The notes under the pieces are model-generated. The model was not told where the DNA came from, searched no databases, and worked only from the letters and a program-made list of their open reading frames with translations. A stretch of 64,000 nt of DNA from an uncultured Atopobium sp. (lineage in GTDB: Bacteria; Actinomycetota; Coriobacteriia; Coriobacteriales; Atopobiaceae). Made by a program: the position numbers and the translations under genes. Below are positions 50,556 to 59,339 of the stretch, piece by piece (positions within the stretch are counted from its first letter, which is position 1; the number at the start of each line of letters is the position of its first letter). The DNA is taken from the NCBI GenBank assembly GCA_938036925.1, contig CALHVU010000052.1, forward strand, positions 1 through 64,000. Direction: 5' to 3'.

Positions 50556-51167
50556 ATGGCGTTTGATACCACAAATGATGGTCGCGCGCTGCAGCGCTTG
50601 CTTGACGAGTTAGGCCGACTACCAGGCATTGGTCCAAAATCGGCTCAGCGCATTGCCTACCATCTTCTAGAGGTTGATTCCGAGGAGGCCCGCCGTTTGG
50701 CGCAGGCTATCTTGGAGCTTAAGCAGCAGGTGCATTTTTGCCCTATCTGCTTCAACTATGCAACGCGCGACGAATGTGACATCTGCCTGGACTCTTCCAG
50801 GGATCGCAGCAAAATCTGCGTGGTCTCCGAGCCTAAGGATGTCTCGGCAATCGAGCGTACCGGTGCGTTTCACGGCCTCTACCACGTTCTGGGCGGCGTA
50901 ATCTCGCCTATGGACAAGATTGGTCCTGAGCAGCTCCATGTGCGTGAACTGCTGTCCCGCTTGGCTGATGGCACCGTTACCGAGGTAGTTCTGGCAACTA
51001 ATCCGGACGTTGAGGGAGAAACAACCGCAACGTACCTCTCCAGAACTATCAATCCGCTTGGAATGACGGTTACCCGACTGGCAAGCGGACTTCCCGTAGG
51101 TGGAGACCTTGAGTACGCAGATGAGGTAACATTGGGACGTGCAATTGAAGCACGTCGGGAGGTTTAA
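50556..51167 (+). CDS. recR: Recombination mediator RecR
   Basis: 203 residues, start 4 nt after ybaB stop. HhH motif LGRLPGIGPKSAQRIAYHLL, zinc finger CPICFNYATRDECDIC, TOPRIM core CVVSEPKDVSAIERTGAFHGLYHVLGG and Walker-like VEGETTATYLSRTI are complete. Acts with RecO/RecF to load RecA at gaps. Length normal. Confidence 0.97.
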   Translation: MAFDTTNDGRALQRLLDELGRLPGIGPKSAQRIAYHLLEVDSEEARRLAQAILELKQQVHFCPICFNYATRDECDICLDSSRDRSKICVVSEPKDVSAIERTGAFHGLYHVLGGVISPMDKIGPEQLHVRELLSRLADGTVTEVVLATNPDVEGETTATYLSRTINPLGMTVTRLASGLPVGGDLEYADEVTLGRAIEARREV

Positions 51168-51169
51168 GC

Positions 51170-51841
51170 ATGGCAAACCACATGAGAACAAGTTCATCTG
51201 GCGAGAAGACCCCTGAGGCTTCATCGGTTGACATGAAGAATATTTCAACGCTTCGTGCTGGTCAGGGCGCACAAATTCCTCAGAGCCCACGACAGGCCGA
51301 TAACACGCCAGAACCTCCAAATAGAAAATCGGTCATCATCTTGGTGGTCGCAGCTATTGTTGCGCTTACTGCTCTGTTCTTTATTGTGCGCTGCGCTACA
51401 AGCACAAAAAGTGAATCTGCAAGCCAGCAACCAAAACAGACTCAGTCCGCCTATGCCGACGAGAAGCAGCAGGATGAGCAGGCAGTTGACGGCTCAGTTA
51501 CCTTCCACGGCATGAAGTACTCCCTGGAGAAGCAAAGCGACGGCAAAACTGCTGTTGTCCGTACGAGTGACTCGGGAACTAAGAGCGTTCTGTTTGAGGT
51601 TGAGGGAACTCCTACCAGCCTGATTCTTTTTAACGACACCATTTTGGTTCCAGAGAATCGCGATTCTGGTTGGGATGTTGTGGCATGTGCTCTGGTAGAC
51701 GGCTCGCTTCCAACCCTTATTGCCGATAAGGACGGCAAGGCTGTTGGTGGAAACGGAACTATCACTGCAGCTACGCTTGACGGAACTACACTTAAGGTAA
51801 CCGATTCCACAGGAAACACCACCAGCGTTGCTCTTCAGTAA
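51170..51841 (+). CDS. Membrane-anchored extracytoplasmic protein, function unknown
   Basis: 223 residues, GGGAGG upstream, 2 nt after recR. A 53-residue polar N-terminus (with SSGEKTPEA from a GGCGAGAAG motif) leads to a membrane helix at about 54-72 and CATSTKS. The outside domain, about 105-223, has repeating beta-like segments (TVTDSTGNTTSVAL, DGSLPTLIADKDGKAVGGNG). No family recognised. Cotranscription with recR may be accidental. Confidence 0.6.
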   Translation: MANHMRTSSSGEKTPEASSVDMKNISTLRAGQGAQIPQSPRQADNTPEPPNRKSVIILVVAAIVALTALFFIVRCATSTKSESASQQPKQTQSAYADEKQQDEQAVDGSVTFHGMKYSLEKQSDGKTAVVRTSDSGTKSVLFEVEGTPTSLILFNDTILVPENRDSGWDVVACALVDGSLPTLIADKDGKAVGGNGTITAATLDGTTLKVTDSTGNTTSVALQ

Positions 51842-52005
51842 AAGCAACGCGAAGAAATTGTGGATTTCCAGTGGGCGTTCATGTTTCTGAGCTGCGGATA
51901 TTCTCGCCAAGTGGTTATTTTCAAGAAAATTTTCAAATTCGTTGGAAATAACGCTAGACAAGAATAAAAGTTCCCTGTATTATTTCAATTCGCAACAAGG
52001 CGTCC

Positions 52006-52082
<77 letters not shown>

Positions 52083-52092
52083 TTGCATGTTC

Positions 52093-52116
52093 AAGCCCTC
52101 TTCGGAGGGCTTTTTC
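52093..52116 (+). terminator. Terminator of tRNA-Asp
   Basis: AAGCCCTC-TTCG-GAGGGCTT stem and UUCG-type loop followed by TTT, 10 nt after the tRNA. Confidence 0.93.
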
Positions 52117-52262
52117 ATTACCAAAAAAGTCCAGCATAAAAGATTTAAATTACATCTTTAATTTATTGAAACCAAGTCAGAAAATAGAGCATTGTGTGAT
52201 ATCTTTACATCAGAATGTGTCTAAGTGCTTCTGCTACAGAAACATTTAAAAGCAGAGGTAAA

Positions 52263-53033
52263 GTGAGGTGGATTGTGCGGGATCAGAATACTTTGGATGC
52301 GCTGTCGCAACGCGATAGTGTAAGTTCCATATCCGCAGAATCTTCCAATACGGAACACACTTCAGATTTGATCAAGAAAATTGCTGTTTTTGATTTTGAT
52401 GGAACCGTCATTTCTGGACAGTCAGGACTCTTGTTCTCTGCGTATTTGCTCCGCCGTCATCTGTCCTCAATTGCACGCACGCTCAAGCTTGTGTGGTGGG
52501 GAGCTCGCTACAAGCTGCACCTTCCTCAAAGGCAGGAAGAGGCGCGTGAGCTGGTTGTTGGCGCACTTACGCAGTATAGCGTTGAGTTTGCAAATGCTGT
52601 CATGCACGATTTTCATCGCGAGGTAATTGAGGGCATGTATCGTCCTCAGGCGCTAGAAGAGGTGCGTCGTCGGCAGGCAGAAGGTTGCTGCGTGCTGTTG
52701 GTGTCAGCAACGTTTGAACCTATCGCGGAATTGGCCGCTCAGAAGCTGGGAGTGGACGCGTTTTTCGCCACAAAGATGCAGGTGGGAGCCGACGGGCACT
52801 ATACCAGCAAAGTCGACGGTCCCGTGATCGAGGGCGCTCAGAAGTTGGTCTCGGCAACTGAGTGGTGCAACCAACGCTTTGGCGAGGGCAACTGGGAGAT
52901 TGCGTACGCGTACGGCGATCACTACTCGGACGCAACGCTTTTGTCTGCAGCTCAAACGCCGTGCGCTGTTTGCCCTGGTCCAACGCTTGCCAGACTTGCA
53001 AACAAGCGCGGCTGGAAAATTTTGAACTGGTAG
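52263..53033 (+). CDS. HAD-IB phosphatase, SerB/CicA-like
   Basis: About 256 residues from GTG 52263 (AGAGG upstream); GTG 52275 is an alternative. A 35-residue polar lead precedes the HAD core: nucleophile loop VFDFDGTVISGQSG, helical cap about 60-120, motif II LLVSATFEP, motif III Lys in GPVIEGAQK, motif IV AYGDHYSDATLL. HAD-IB enzymes remove phosphate from phosphoserine, lysophosphatidic acid or phosphoglycerol. Substrate unknown. The CDS end forms the first unit of a downstream tandem array. Confidence 0.85.
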   Translation: MRWIVRDQNTLDALSQRDSVSSISAESSNTEHTSDLIKKIAVFDFDGTVISGQSGLLFSAYLLRRHLSSIARTLKLVWWGARYKLHLPQRQEEARELVVGALTQYSVEFANAVMHDFHREVIEGMYRPQALEEVRRRQAEGCCVLLVSATFEPIAELAAQKLGVDAFFATKMQVGADGHYTSKVDGPVIEGAQKLVSATEWCNQRFGEGNWEIAYAYGDHYSDATLLSAAQTPCAVCPGPTLARLANKRGWKILNW

Positions 53034-53110
53034 CAACGACTGAACTAAGAGCAACATCTGAACTAAGAGCAATATCTGAACCGATAGCAAGAACCAACCT
53101 GTAACAATGA
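53022..53110. repeat. 18-bp tandem array growing from the HAD gene end
   Basis: Units TGAACTGGTAGCAACGAC, TGAACTAAGAGCAACATC, TGAACTAAGAGCAATATC, TGAACCGATAGCAAGAAC and decayed ones. The first holds the last codons and stop. Because the unit is 18 bp, each copy keeps a stop in the same reading frame. Confidence 0.88.
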
Positions 53111-53185
53111 CTGACCTGGTCACAAGCCAGATAAGTGAGAAAAGCAGTCCCTCAAGCGGACGCACGAGGGGTACTTGGAGAACCA

Positions 53186-53782
53186 ATGGAAATTTCGCGC
53201 AAAACTGACTATGCAATCCGCATGCTTTCTTCGCTGGTAAGAAGCCCAAAGAAGCTTCTTTCTGTTCGCGACGCCGCAGAAGAAAACGATATTCCATACT
53301 CCTTTGCTCGCTCAATCCAGCATGACCTGGTCATTGCAGGCGTGATTGTCAGCACGCGCGGCGCTCACGGTGGCATGATGCTGGCCATTGATCCTACTGA
53401 GGTAAGCGTTCTTGATATTGTCGAGGCAGTTCAGGGACCTGTTTTTATTTCCAGCTGTGAGTGGGCAGGTCCTAATAACGAGCCATGCCCTCGTCATAAT
53501 TCGTGCTATTTTGGGCCTCTTTGGTGCAGTGCTGAGAAAACCTTGCGTAATTTCTTTGCGTCCGTGACTCTGCATCAAGTTGTTGTAGAGGGTCTTATGC
53601 CAGAGATGGTGGGCGAGTTCCAGCTGGTAAAGAATGAGAACGCCCAGCGTAATGAGCAGATTATCCAGAATGCCGCTGCCGCTATTGAGGCTGAGATTAC
53701 TGCCGGCACATTTGATAACCTGCTTGATGGTGAGGTTATTTCTGCCGAGAAAAAGCCTTACGAGTTCAATATTGGTCGATAA
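53186..53782 (+). CDS. Rrf2-family regulator with cysteine cluster
   Basis: 198 residues from ATG 53186 (TTGGAG upstream). Winged helix MEISRKTDYAIRMLSSLVRSPKKLLSVRDAAEENDIPYSFARSIQHDLVIAGVIVSTRGAHGG is the Rrf2 DNA-binding part. Cys residues in SSCEWAG-x(4)-CPRHNSCYFGPLWC can hold an Fe-S cluster as in IscR/NsrR/RsrR. The C-terminal 70 residues extend beyond the usual 150. It overlaps nothing and precedes the glycosylase by 19 nt. It probably senses Fe-S status, NO or redox. Confidence 0.88.
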   Translation: MEISRKTDYAIRMLSSLVRSPKKLLSVRDAAEENDIPYSFARSIQHDLVIAGVIVSTRGAHGGMMLAIDPTEVSVLDIVEAVQGPVFISSCEWAGPNNEPCPRHNSCYFGPLWCSAEKTLRNFFASVTLHQVVVEGLMPEMVGEFQLVKNENAQRNEQIIQNAAAAIEAEITAGTFDNLLDGEVISAEKKPYEFNIGR

Positions 53783-53801
53783 GAAAATCTCACATATAAA
53801 A

Positions 53802-54755
53802 ATGAGTGGCGAAGTGGAACCCGCATCAGAACTCACGCCAGAGCTGCGCGAGTTTGTCGAGTTCGTAGCCAAGAAAGGTCGCGAGTTGTATCGCGATTTG
53901 CCTTGGCGTCGCACGTATGACCCGTATGCTATCTGGATTTCTGAGGTTATGCTTCAGCAGACGCAGGTCAGCCGCGTAGATGGCCGCTGGCAGAGGTGGC
54001 TGGAGCGCTTCCCAACGGTTGATGCGCTGGCTGCCACCGCGCCTTCGGACGTGCTTGAAGAATGGCAGGGCCTGGGCTACAACCGTCGTGCTTTGTCCGT
54101 GCATCGAGCTGCTCAGGCAATTTCTGAAGCAGGCGGAGTCTTTCCACAAGATCAAAAGGAGCTGGTAAAGCTTCCAGGTATTGGTCCCGCAACTGCTGCG
54201 GGTATTCGTGCGTTTGCGTTTAATCTGCACGGCGTCTACCTGGAGACTAACGTGCGCACGGTCTTTCTGCACGAGTTGTATCCCCAGGCAGAAGGCGTGC
54301 CAGACTCCGAGCTTGTCCCGCTGGTAGAGCTCACGTGCCCTGCGAGTGTTGAGGACGCCGTGGACGCAGTCGCAGCGGGCGCTGATGCCGCTGTGAACAC
54401 CGCAGCGGAGACCGACGAGACGAAGCTCACGCCACGTAGCTGGTACTACGCCCTTCTCGACTATGGCGCGTACCTGAAAAAAACCATTCCCAACCCTTCA
54501 CGAAGGTCCAAAAGCCACGTCAAGCAGTCGCGCTTTGAGGGATCTCATCGACAGAAGCGAGCTGAGCTCTTGCGCGTCCTTCTCGCCCATAAAGACGAAG
54601 GCGGAGCGGAGTTTGAGACGCTTCACCAGGAACTCTGCCAGATTGAGGTCAATGCGGGGCGAGAAACCCTTGATGAGCAGGTTACCCTTGGCTTACTTGA
54701 AGAACTTGCGAAGGAAGGCTTTTGTCAGAAAAATGATGAATACTGGTTGCCCTAA
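53802..54755 (+). CDS. MutY-like HhH-GPD DNA glycosylase without Fe-S cluster
   Basis: 317 residues from ATG 53802. HhH-GPD core: LPWRRTYDPYAIWISEVMLQQTQVSRV with catalytic Glu, then KLPGIGPATAAGIRAFAFN and VYLETNVRTVFLHELYP. At the position of the usual catalytic Asp (LDGNV in MutY) it has Glu (LETNV). The four-Cys cluster and the C-terminal MutT-like domain of MutY are missing. This matches a clade of shortened adenine-glycosylase homologues. DNA glycosylase activity is likely; A/oxoG specificity is not certain. Operon with the Rrf2 gene. Confidence 0.82.
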   Translation: MSGEVEPASELTPELREFVEFVAKKGRELYRDLPWRRTYDPYAIWISEVMLQQTQVSRVDGRWQRWLERFPTVDALAATAPSDVLEEWQGLGYNRRALSVHRAAQAISEAGGVFPQDQKELVKLPGIGPATAAGIRAFAFNLHGVYLETNVRTVFLHELYPQAEGVPDSELVPLVELTCPASVEDAVDAVAAGADAAVNTAAETDETKLTPRSWYYALLDYGAYLKKTIPNPSRRSKSHVKQSRFEGSHRQKRAELLRVLLAHKDEGGAEFETLHQELCQIEVNAGRETLDEQVTLGLLEELAKEGFCQKNDEYWLP

Positions 54756-54804
54756 ATGGTTATAATTCATAGTGCTGACGAAGGGGTCAGTATATGAACA
54801 TAAG

Positions 54805-54819
54805 TGCTAATGATTATCA
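54805..54819. promoter_or_regulatory. Fur/PerR-type box upstream of rubrerythrin
   Basis: TGCTAATGATTATCA matches the 7-1-7 Fur-family consensus TGATAATNATTATCA at 13 of 14 defined positions. It lies 114 bp before the rubrerythrin start. Confidence 0.65.
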
Positions 54820-54932
54820 TTTGCATTTGTTCACCACAGGTAACACGGCGCTACCCAGGCGCTTAACATCGCGCTCACAAGCGCTTTGACATGCGTTAAC
54901 GTGCCACTCGTTAGCGCGGGAGAGGAGAAAAA

Positions 54933-55478
54933 ATGGCAGTAGATTTTGAGAATTCTCAGACAAAGAAGAACCTCGAGGCAGCTTTTGCTGGTGAGTCCCA
55001 GGCTACCAACAAGTACAGCTACTATGCTTCCCAGGCTGCAAAAGATGGTTATCAGCAGATTTCCAACATTTTCACCGAGACTTCTGGCAACGAGAAAGTT
55101 CACGCTAAGCTTTGGTTCAAGTATCTCCACGGTGGCAAGATTCCAGAGACTGCAGAGAACCTCAAGGACGCAGCTGCTGGTGAGAACTACGAGTGGACTA
55201 CCATGTACGCTGACTTCGCTAAGGTAGCTGAGGAGGAGGGCTTCGCAGAGATCGCTGCTAAGTTCCGTCTTGTCGGCAACATCGAGAAGACTCACGAGGA
55301 GCGCTATCAGAAGCTTCTTGAGCGCGTTGAGTCCGGTGAGGTCTTTGAGCGCGAGGGTGTCAAGGTTTGGAAGTGCCTCAAGTGCGGTCACCTGCACGTT
55401 GGCGCATCTGCACCAAAGGTCTGCCCAGTCTGCGGTCACCCACAGGCATACTTCGAGGAGCAGTCCCTCAACTACTAA
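54933..55478 (+). CDS. rbr: Rubrerythrin
   Basis: 181 residues, AGAGGAGAAAA upstream. Diiron four-helix domain with EAAFAGESQATNKY, GNEKVHAKLWFKYL, AEEEGFAEIAAKFR and EKTHEERY; C-terminal rubredoxin domain with CLKCGHLHVG and CPVCGHPQAYF (two CxxC). It reduces H2O2 in anaerobes. Heavily biased codons imply high expression. Length slightly below the 191 of Clostridium. A Fur/PerR-type box upstream fits peroxide control. Confidence 0.96.
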   Translation: MAVDFENSQTKKNLEAAFAGESQATNKYSYYASQAAKDGYQQISNIFTETSGNEKVHAKLWFKYLHGGKIPETAENLKDAAAGENYEWTTMYADFAKVAEEEGFAEIAAKFRLVGNIEKTHEERYQKLLERVESGEVFEREGVKVWKCLKCGHLHVGASAPKVCPVCGHPQAYFEEQSLNY

Positions 55479-55544
55479 GTTGCAGGTGCTCTGAGCTGCG
55501 CGACCGTGCGGAGTTGCAGCTCAGCCTTCTAGTGCGTTAAAATG

Positions 55545-55584
55545 TACCCGCCAGCAAGTCAATGGCCTGCTGGCGGGTATTTTT
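55545..55584 (+). terminator. Terminator of rubrerythrin
   Basis: TACCCGCCAGCA / TGCTGGCGGGTA, 12-bp perfect stem, 11-nt loop, TTTTT tail. Confidence 0.95.
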
Positions 55585-55646
55585 GTGCGTGGATGTTGCG
55601 GCGAGACGGGTTTCTCGCCAGGCGCGCCGTGCGCTCGGGTCGCGCC

Positions 55647-55762
55647 TGATTTCTGCAAAGAATCTGTAACATTTGCCTAAAAACATCAAAGAATCGGTGG
55701 ATTTGCCTGATTTTGTCAAAGAATCGGTGGCTCAAATACAGATTCTTTGCACTTTTCAGGCA
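55647..55762. repeat. Triple-direct plus inverted element A (core CAAAGAATC)
   Basis: The core 9-mer lies at 55656, 55687 and 55717, each preceded by a TGA(T)TT or TTTGCCT frame. The inverse GATTCTTTG lies at 55741 and is closed by TTCAGGCA, the inverse of TGCCTGA. Any of the three units can pair with the last. No gene is seen in 55585-56233. Confidence 0.85.
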
Positions 55763-55805
55763 GACTTTAAAGCGCGTCCGAGTTTGCCCTTCCATGGAGC
55801 CTGAT

Positions 55806-55919
55806 TTTCTCGCCATGTCTGAGTAATTTGCCGGAAAAGTTCACCAAGTCTGAGCTATTTGCCGGTTTTTCTCGTTATGTCTGAGTAAATGTACTCAGAC
55901 TTCATGCACTTTTCAGGCA
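55806..55919. repeat. Triple-direct plus inverted element B (core GTCTGAGTA)
   Basis: The core lies at 55817, 55848 (GTCTGAGCTA) and 55879; the inverse TACTCAGAC lies at 55892, four bases after the third core. The frame (TTTGCCGG between units, GCACTTTTCAGGCA at the end) is the same as in element A 50 bp upstream, but the core is different. Confidence 0.85.
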
Positions 55920-56049
55920 CGCAATTTCAAGCCTCACTGATAGAGCTCACGCATCACCGCAGAAACCATGTGTTATCTGCGCCAAGTCGAGCTAGATCCG
56001 CAAAACCGTATATACTCGAATGAAGCGTTATCTGGCGAGAAGCCCCGTG

Positions 56050-56181
56050 TGCTCGGAACCCTCGTGGACCCGTCGCTCGACACGGACCCGCCGCTCGTCA
56101 AGAACCCGCCGCTCGTAACGGACCCGCTGCTCGTCACGAACCCGCTGCTCGTCACGGACCCGCCGTCCCTCGTGGACCCGG
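56050..56181. repeat. GC-rich 18-bp tandem array before the antiporter gene
   Basis: About seven units of the form CTCGTCACGGACCCGCCG with (C/A)A and G/A variants. Much more GC-rich than the surroundings. It lies 50 bp before the antiporter start, so it is probably in its leader. Confidence 0.88.
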
Positions 56182-56233
56182 CGCGCGCCGCGGGCTCGCC
56201 GCCATTGCCACCCACGACCAGGAAGGAAGCCTG

Positions 56234-58534
56234 TTGGAGACATTCGAATTTGTGCTCATTGTTCTGACCTGCGTCGCGGCTTCCTCGGTTATCGACAAGT
56301 TTGTCAACGTCTCCATCCCCGTTATCCAGGTTGTTATCGGTCTGCTTGTTGCGCTCGTGCTGCCCAACGTCCAGGAGGTTCACCTGGAATCCGAGCTCTT
56401 TATGCTGCTCTTTATTGCCCCACTCCTGTTCAACGAGACGAGAGAAACCAACATTCGTGCACTTCTTCTCAATCTGAACAGTATTTTGTCGCTGGTGATT
56501 GCTCTGGTAGTTGTCAGCGTGCTTTCGGTCGGCTATGCCCTCCACCTCATGGTCCCCTCAATTCCTCTAGCTGCGGCGTTTGCGCTGGCCTCGGCCCTGG
56601 GACCAACCGATGCAGCCACCGTCACCGCGCTTAAATCCAACATCCACCTGACCCATCGCCAGCAAACGCTTCTCTCGGGAGAGTCCTTGATTAACGACGC
56701 ATCCGGCGTCGTTGCATTCCAGTTCTCCGTAGCTGCGGCTGTGACGGGTGCGTTCTCGCTGGTAGACGCAGCGGGATCTTTCACAGTGCTTTTTGTGGGC
56801 GGCGTGGCAATGGGAATTGTCACTGGCTTTGCCTTCTCTGCCATCAACGCAATGCTTGGTAGGTTGGGTTACGAGGACACCGTTGCAAACGTCCTCTATG
56901 AAGTACTGACACCGTTTCTTGTCTATCTTCTTGCCGAAACCTTCCACGTTTCTGGCGTACTTGCTGTTGTAGCAGCCGGCTTGGTGATTGCGCTCCCACG
57001 AAGGCAGAGCAATAATGCGCTATTTGCAAGGCAAAAATTGGTCTCAGATTCCACGTGGAAAGTCATCAGCTTCCTCATCAACGGCACCATCTTTGTCTTC
57101 CTAGGAATGCAGCTCCCCCTTGCCGTGCTTCCTGGCACCAACGGCGGCCTCAATATCCTGCAGATTCTAGGAATTGTTGTCGTGATTACCCTGTTCATGC
57201 ACGGTGTCCGCTTCGCATGGCTCTACGCGCTGGAAACTTACAAGCTCCACAAGGGCGGTCATCTCTGCACCGGAAAAGACGCCGTCGACGGCGAGAATGA
57301 CCTCGCAGGTAGCAGCCCCGACGGCGAGAAACCCGACCAGCCGCTCGCTGAACTGGGCTCGGAGCAAACCTCGGAGCAGATCGCTGAGCAGCCCAAACCC
57401 ACGTGCGCCATAAAGCCCATCTCAATCACGTCGGCCGAGGTCATCAAGAACGTGCTGGTTACCACTGTTGCAGGTGCAAAAGGTGCGGTAACGTTATCGA
57501 TTATCCTCACCTTGCCTCTCACAACACAGTCCGGAGCAGCGTTTCCGCAGAGGGATCTGCTGATTACCATCGCCGCCGGCGTTATTCTCGCCACGTTGCT
57601 TTTAGCGGACAATCTGTTACCCGTGCTATCAAAGTCCCCTGAAGCAGACTCTGACCTGCCCGAACGTCTCCATGAGGGAGAGATTGCCGTCTTGGAAGCA
57701 ACGCTTGCGGAGCTCAGGAGATTGCTGCAGTCGGAAAACTCCAAAGCAAAGTATCTACCTGCGCTTTGTTTGACTATCACGCGCTATACCAACCGCTTGT
57801 TTGCCTCTCGCATCACTGTCCCTGGCTCGGGAGAACTTGTCAAAAAGCTGGTCCTTCACGAGACAGAAGTCCAGCAGAAATGCCTCGAGGAGCTACGTGA
57901 GCGCCATATTAAAACGCACAACCCCATTCCGTGGGATCAAATTGTCGATGACATTACTTCAATCCGCAGGTCAGTAGGCTATTACGGACCTATTGCAAAT
58001 ATTGCTGCAACAACAAACCACCGCTCGCGTATTACCGTTGCTCTTCACGAGCTTAAGCTGGCAGCGCAACGCATCATCGACGGCGAAATCAGGCACCTTG
58101 AAGACGCAGACCAGTCCTACTACCAGGCGTGTTTATACGCGCTTGAGATGGAATACGCGGAGCTTGATGACCTGGAACGCATCGCTAACGGTGACGATGA
58201 GGAGTTGGCGGTCATCGCATCTAATCTGATGATCGACCACGAGTCAGCAATTGAGTCCATCTGGGGCCGCATCAATATCAATGATGAGCATGACTCCAGC
58301 ACCACCCAAGTCTCCTACCTGCTGCCTTACAACCTGAGCTCACACAAGATGTCGCCTCACTTTAGGCAGCAGATTGCGGACGCTCGAAAATACGCCGACG
58401 ACGTGGCAGAAAACGCCCTGCGCATTGAGTTGGACCAGATTTCGCGCCTGCAGTTTGAGGGTGTCATCGACCGCGAGGTTGCCTCTCACCTGCGCGAGAA
58501 CGTCTACTACCTGCAAATGACGTTGAGTGAGTAG
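56234..58534 (+). CDS. CPA1-family Na+/H+ antiporter with long cytoplasmic domain
   Basis: 766 residues from TTG 56234; the strong AGGAAGG 8-9 nt upstream decides this start. About 12 helices up to residue 460 include LLFIAPLLFNETRE, ALGPTDAATVTAL and SGESLINDASGVVAF, the ion-binding signatures of NhaP/CPA1. A 55-residue polar insert (about 345-395) contains DGEKPD from a GGCGAGAAACCC motif. The C-terminal 300 residues form a helical cytoplasmic domain (repeated E/L-rich helices), likely regulatory. It exchanges Na+ or K+ for H+ across the membrane. Confidence 0.9.
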   Translation: METFEFVLIVLTCVAASSVIDKFVNVSIPVIQVVIGLLVALVLPNVQEVHLESELFMLLFIAPLLFNETRETNIRALLLNLNSILSLVIALVVVSVLSVGYALHLMVPSIPLAAAFALASALGPTDAATVTALKSNIHLTHRQQTLLSGESLINDASGVVAFQFSVAAAVTGAFSLVDAAGSFTVLFVGGVAMGIVTGFAFSAINAMLGRLGYEDTVANVLYEVLTPFLVYLLAETFHVSGVLAVVAAGLVIALPRRQSNNALFARQKLVSDSTWKVISFLINGTIFVFLGMQLPLAVLPGTNGGLNILQILGIVVVITLFMHGVRFAWLYALETYKLHKGGHLCTGKDAVDGENDLAGSSPDGEKPDQPLAELGSEQTSEQIAEQPKPTCAIKPISITSAEVIKNVLVTTVAGAKGAVTLSIILTLPLTTQSGAAFPQRDLLITIAAGVILATLLLADNLLPVLSKSPEADSDLPERLHEGEIAVLEATLAELRRLLQSENSKAKYLPALCLTITRYTNRLFASRITVPGSGELVKKLVLHETEVQQKCLEELRERHIKTHNPIPWDQIVDDITSIRRSVGYYGPIANIAATTNHRSRITVALHELKLAAQRIIDGEIRHLEDADQSYYQACLYALEMEYAELDDLERIANGDDEELAVIASNLMIDHESAIESIWGRININDEHDSSTTQVSYLLPYNLSSHKMSPHFRQQIADARKYADDVAENALRIELDQISRLQFEGVIDREVASHLRENVYYLQMTLSE

Positions 58535-58535
58535 C

Positions 58536-59300
58536 ATGAGCGCTACACCAGATACGCACCACGCCGCCGATGCGGCTACACATCCCATCGCCGATGCAGC
58601 TACACACCCCGCCAACCCCATGGCGAGAAAAACAATCATCTCCGGACTTTTCATCCACACGCAGATGTCCTCTGTAGCAGGAGCTCCTATTGTCTACCTC
58701 TTGGGTGACGTGGCCGACAACTCCCCCATTCAGGTACCTGAGGGCGTCAGCCTAGTGAACATTGGAGTTGACCTGTGGGAAGAGAACTTCTCGCCCTGGT
58801 GCGCCCCGCGCGTTTTTGCCAAGGGTCCCAACTTTGGCGACGGCGCCCAGAAAACGCTCGATACCCTTATCAACCAGGTCATCCCCTGGGCGGAGTCGGA
58901 GCTTACCGATCCGCCGGCATATAGGGTGTTTGTGGGATACTCGCTTGCTGGCCTGTTCAGCCTCTGGGCCGGCTTATCACAGGCTTGCATCACGCCTATC
59001 CCAACCTTCCAGCGCATTGGAGCTGTCTCCGGATCGTTTTGGTTCCCAGGGCTTTTGGACTACGTAGATCAGCAGCTCAGAGGAGGGGCGGTCAGCCTCA
59101 CACACGCTTATCTTTCTTTGGGCGACCGAGAAGCACGAACCCCCAATCCACAAATAATGCACGTGCGAGAAAACGCAGAGCTTCTCGCCAGCAGGTTTGA
59201 GAGTGCAGGATTAACCTCAATGTTTGAGCTGAACCGTGGGAATCACTTCCAAAACGTTGAAGGCAGAATGCAGAAAGCTCTGGACTGGCTGGTCAAATAG
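58536..59300 (+). CDS. Alpha/beta-hydrolase esterase (IroE/Fes-like)
   Basis: 254 residues from ATG 58536, 1 nt after the antiporter stop. The N-terminus has an in-frame 24-bp repeat (DAATHPIADAATHP). Putative esterase fold: VFVGYSLAGLFSLW with the nucleophile Ser in GxSxxG, then YLSLGDREART with the probable Asp/Glu region, and NRGNHFQNV with the catalytic His. Related enzymes cut siderophore or other ester bonds in the cytoplasm. No signal peptide. Substrate unknown. Confidence 0.75.
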   Translation: MSATPDTHHAADAATHPIADAATHPANPMARKTIISGLFIHTQMSSVAGAPIVYLLGDVADNSPIQVPEGVSLVNIGVDLWEENFSPWCAPRVFAKGPNFGDGAQKTLDTLINQVIPWAESELTDPPAYRVFVGYSLAGLFSLWAGLSQACITPIPTFQRIGAVSGSFWFPGLLDYVDQQLRGGAVSLTHAYLSLGDREARTPNPQIMHVRENAELLASRFESAGLTSMFELNRGNHFQNVEGRMQKALDWLVK

Positions 59301-59339
59301 GGTAAGATTCTTCAGAACACACGTGTCCAGAGAGGTTTT

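Noticed and set aside
56050..56181. Regular repeats resembling a CRISPR array
   Set aside because: Units are contiguous 18-mers with no spacers, and no cas genes are present.
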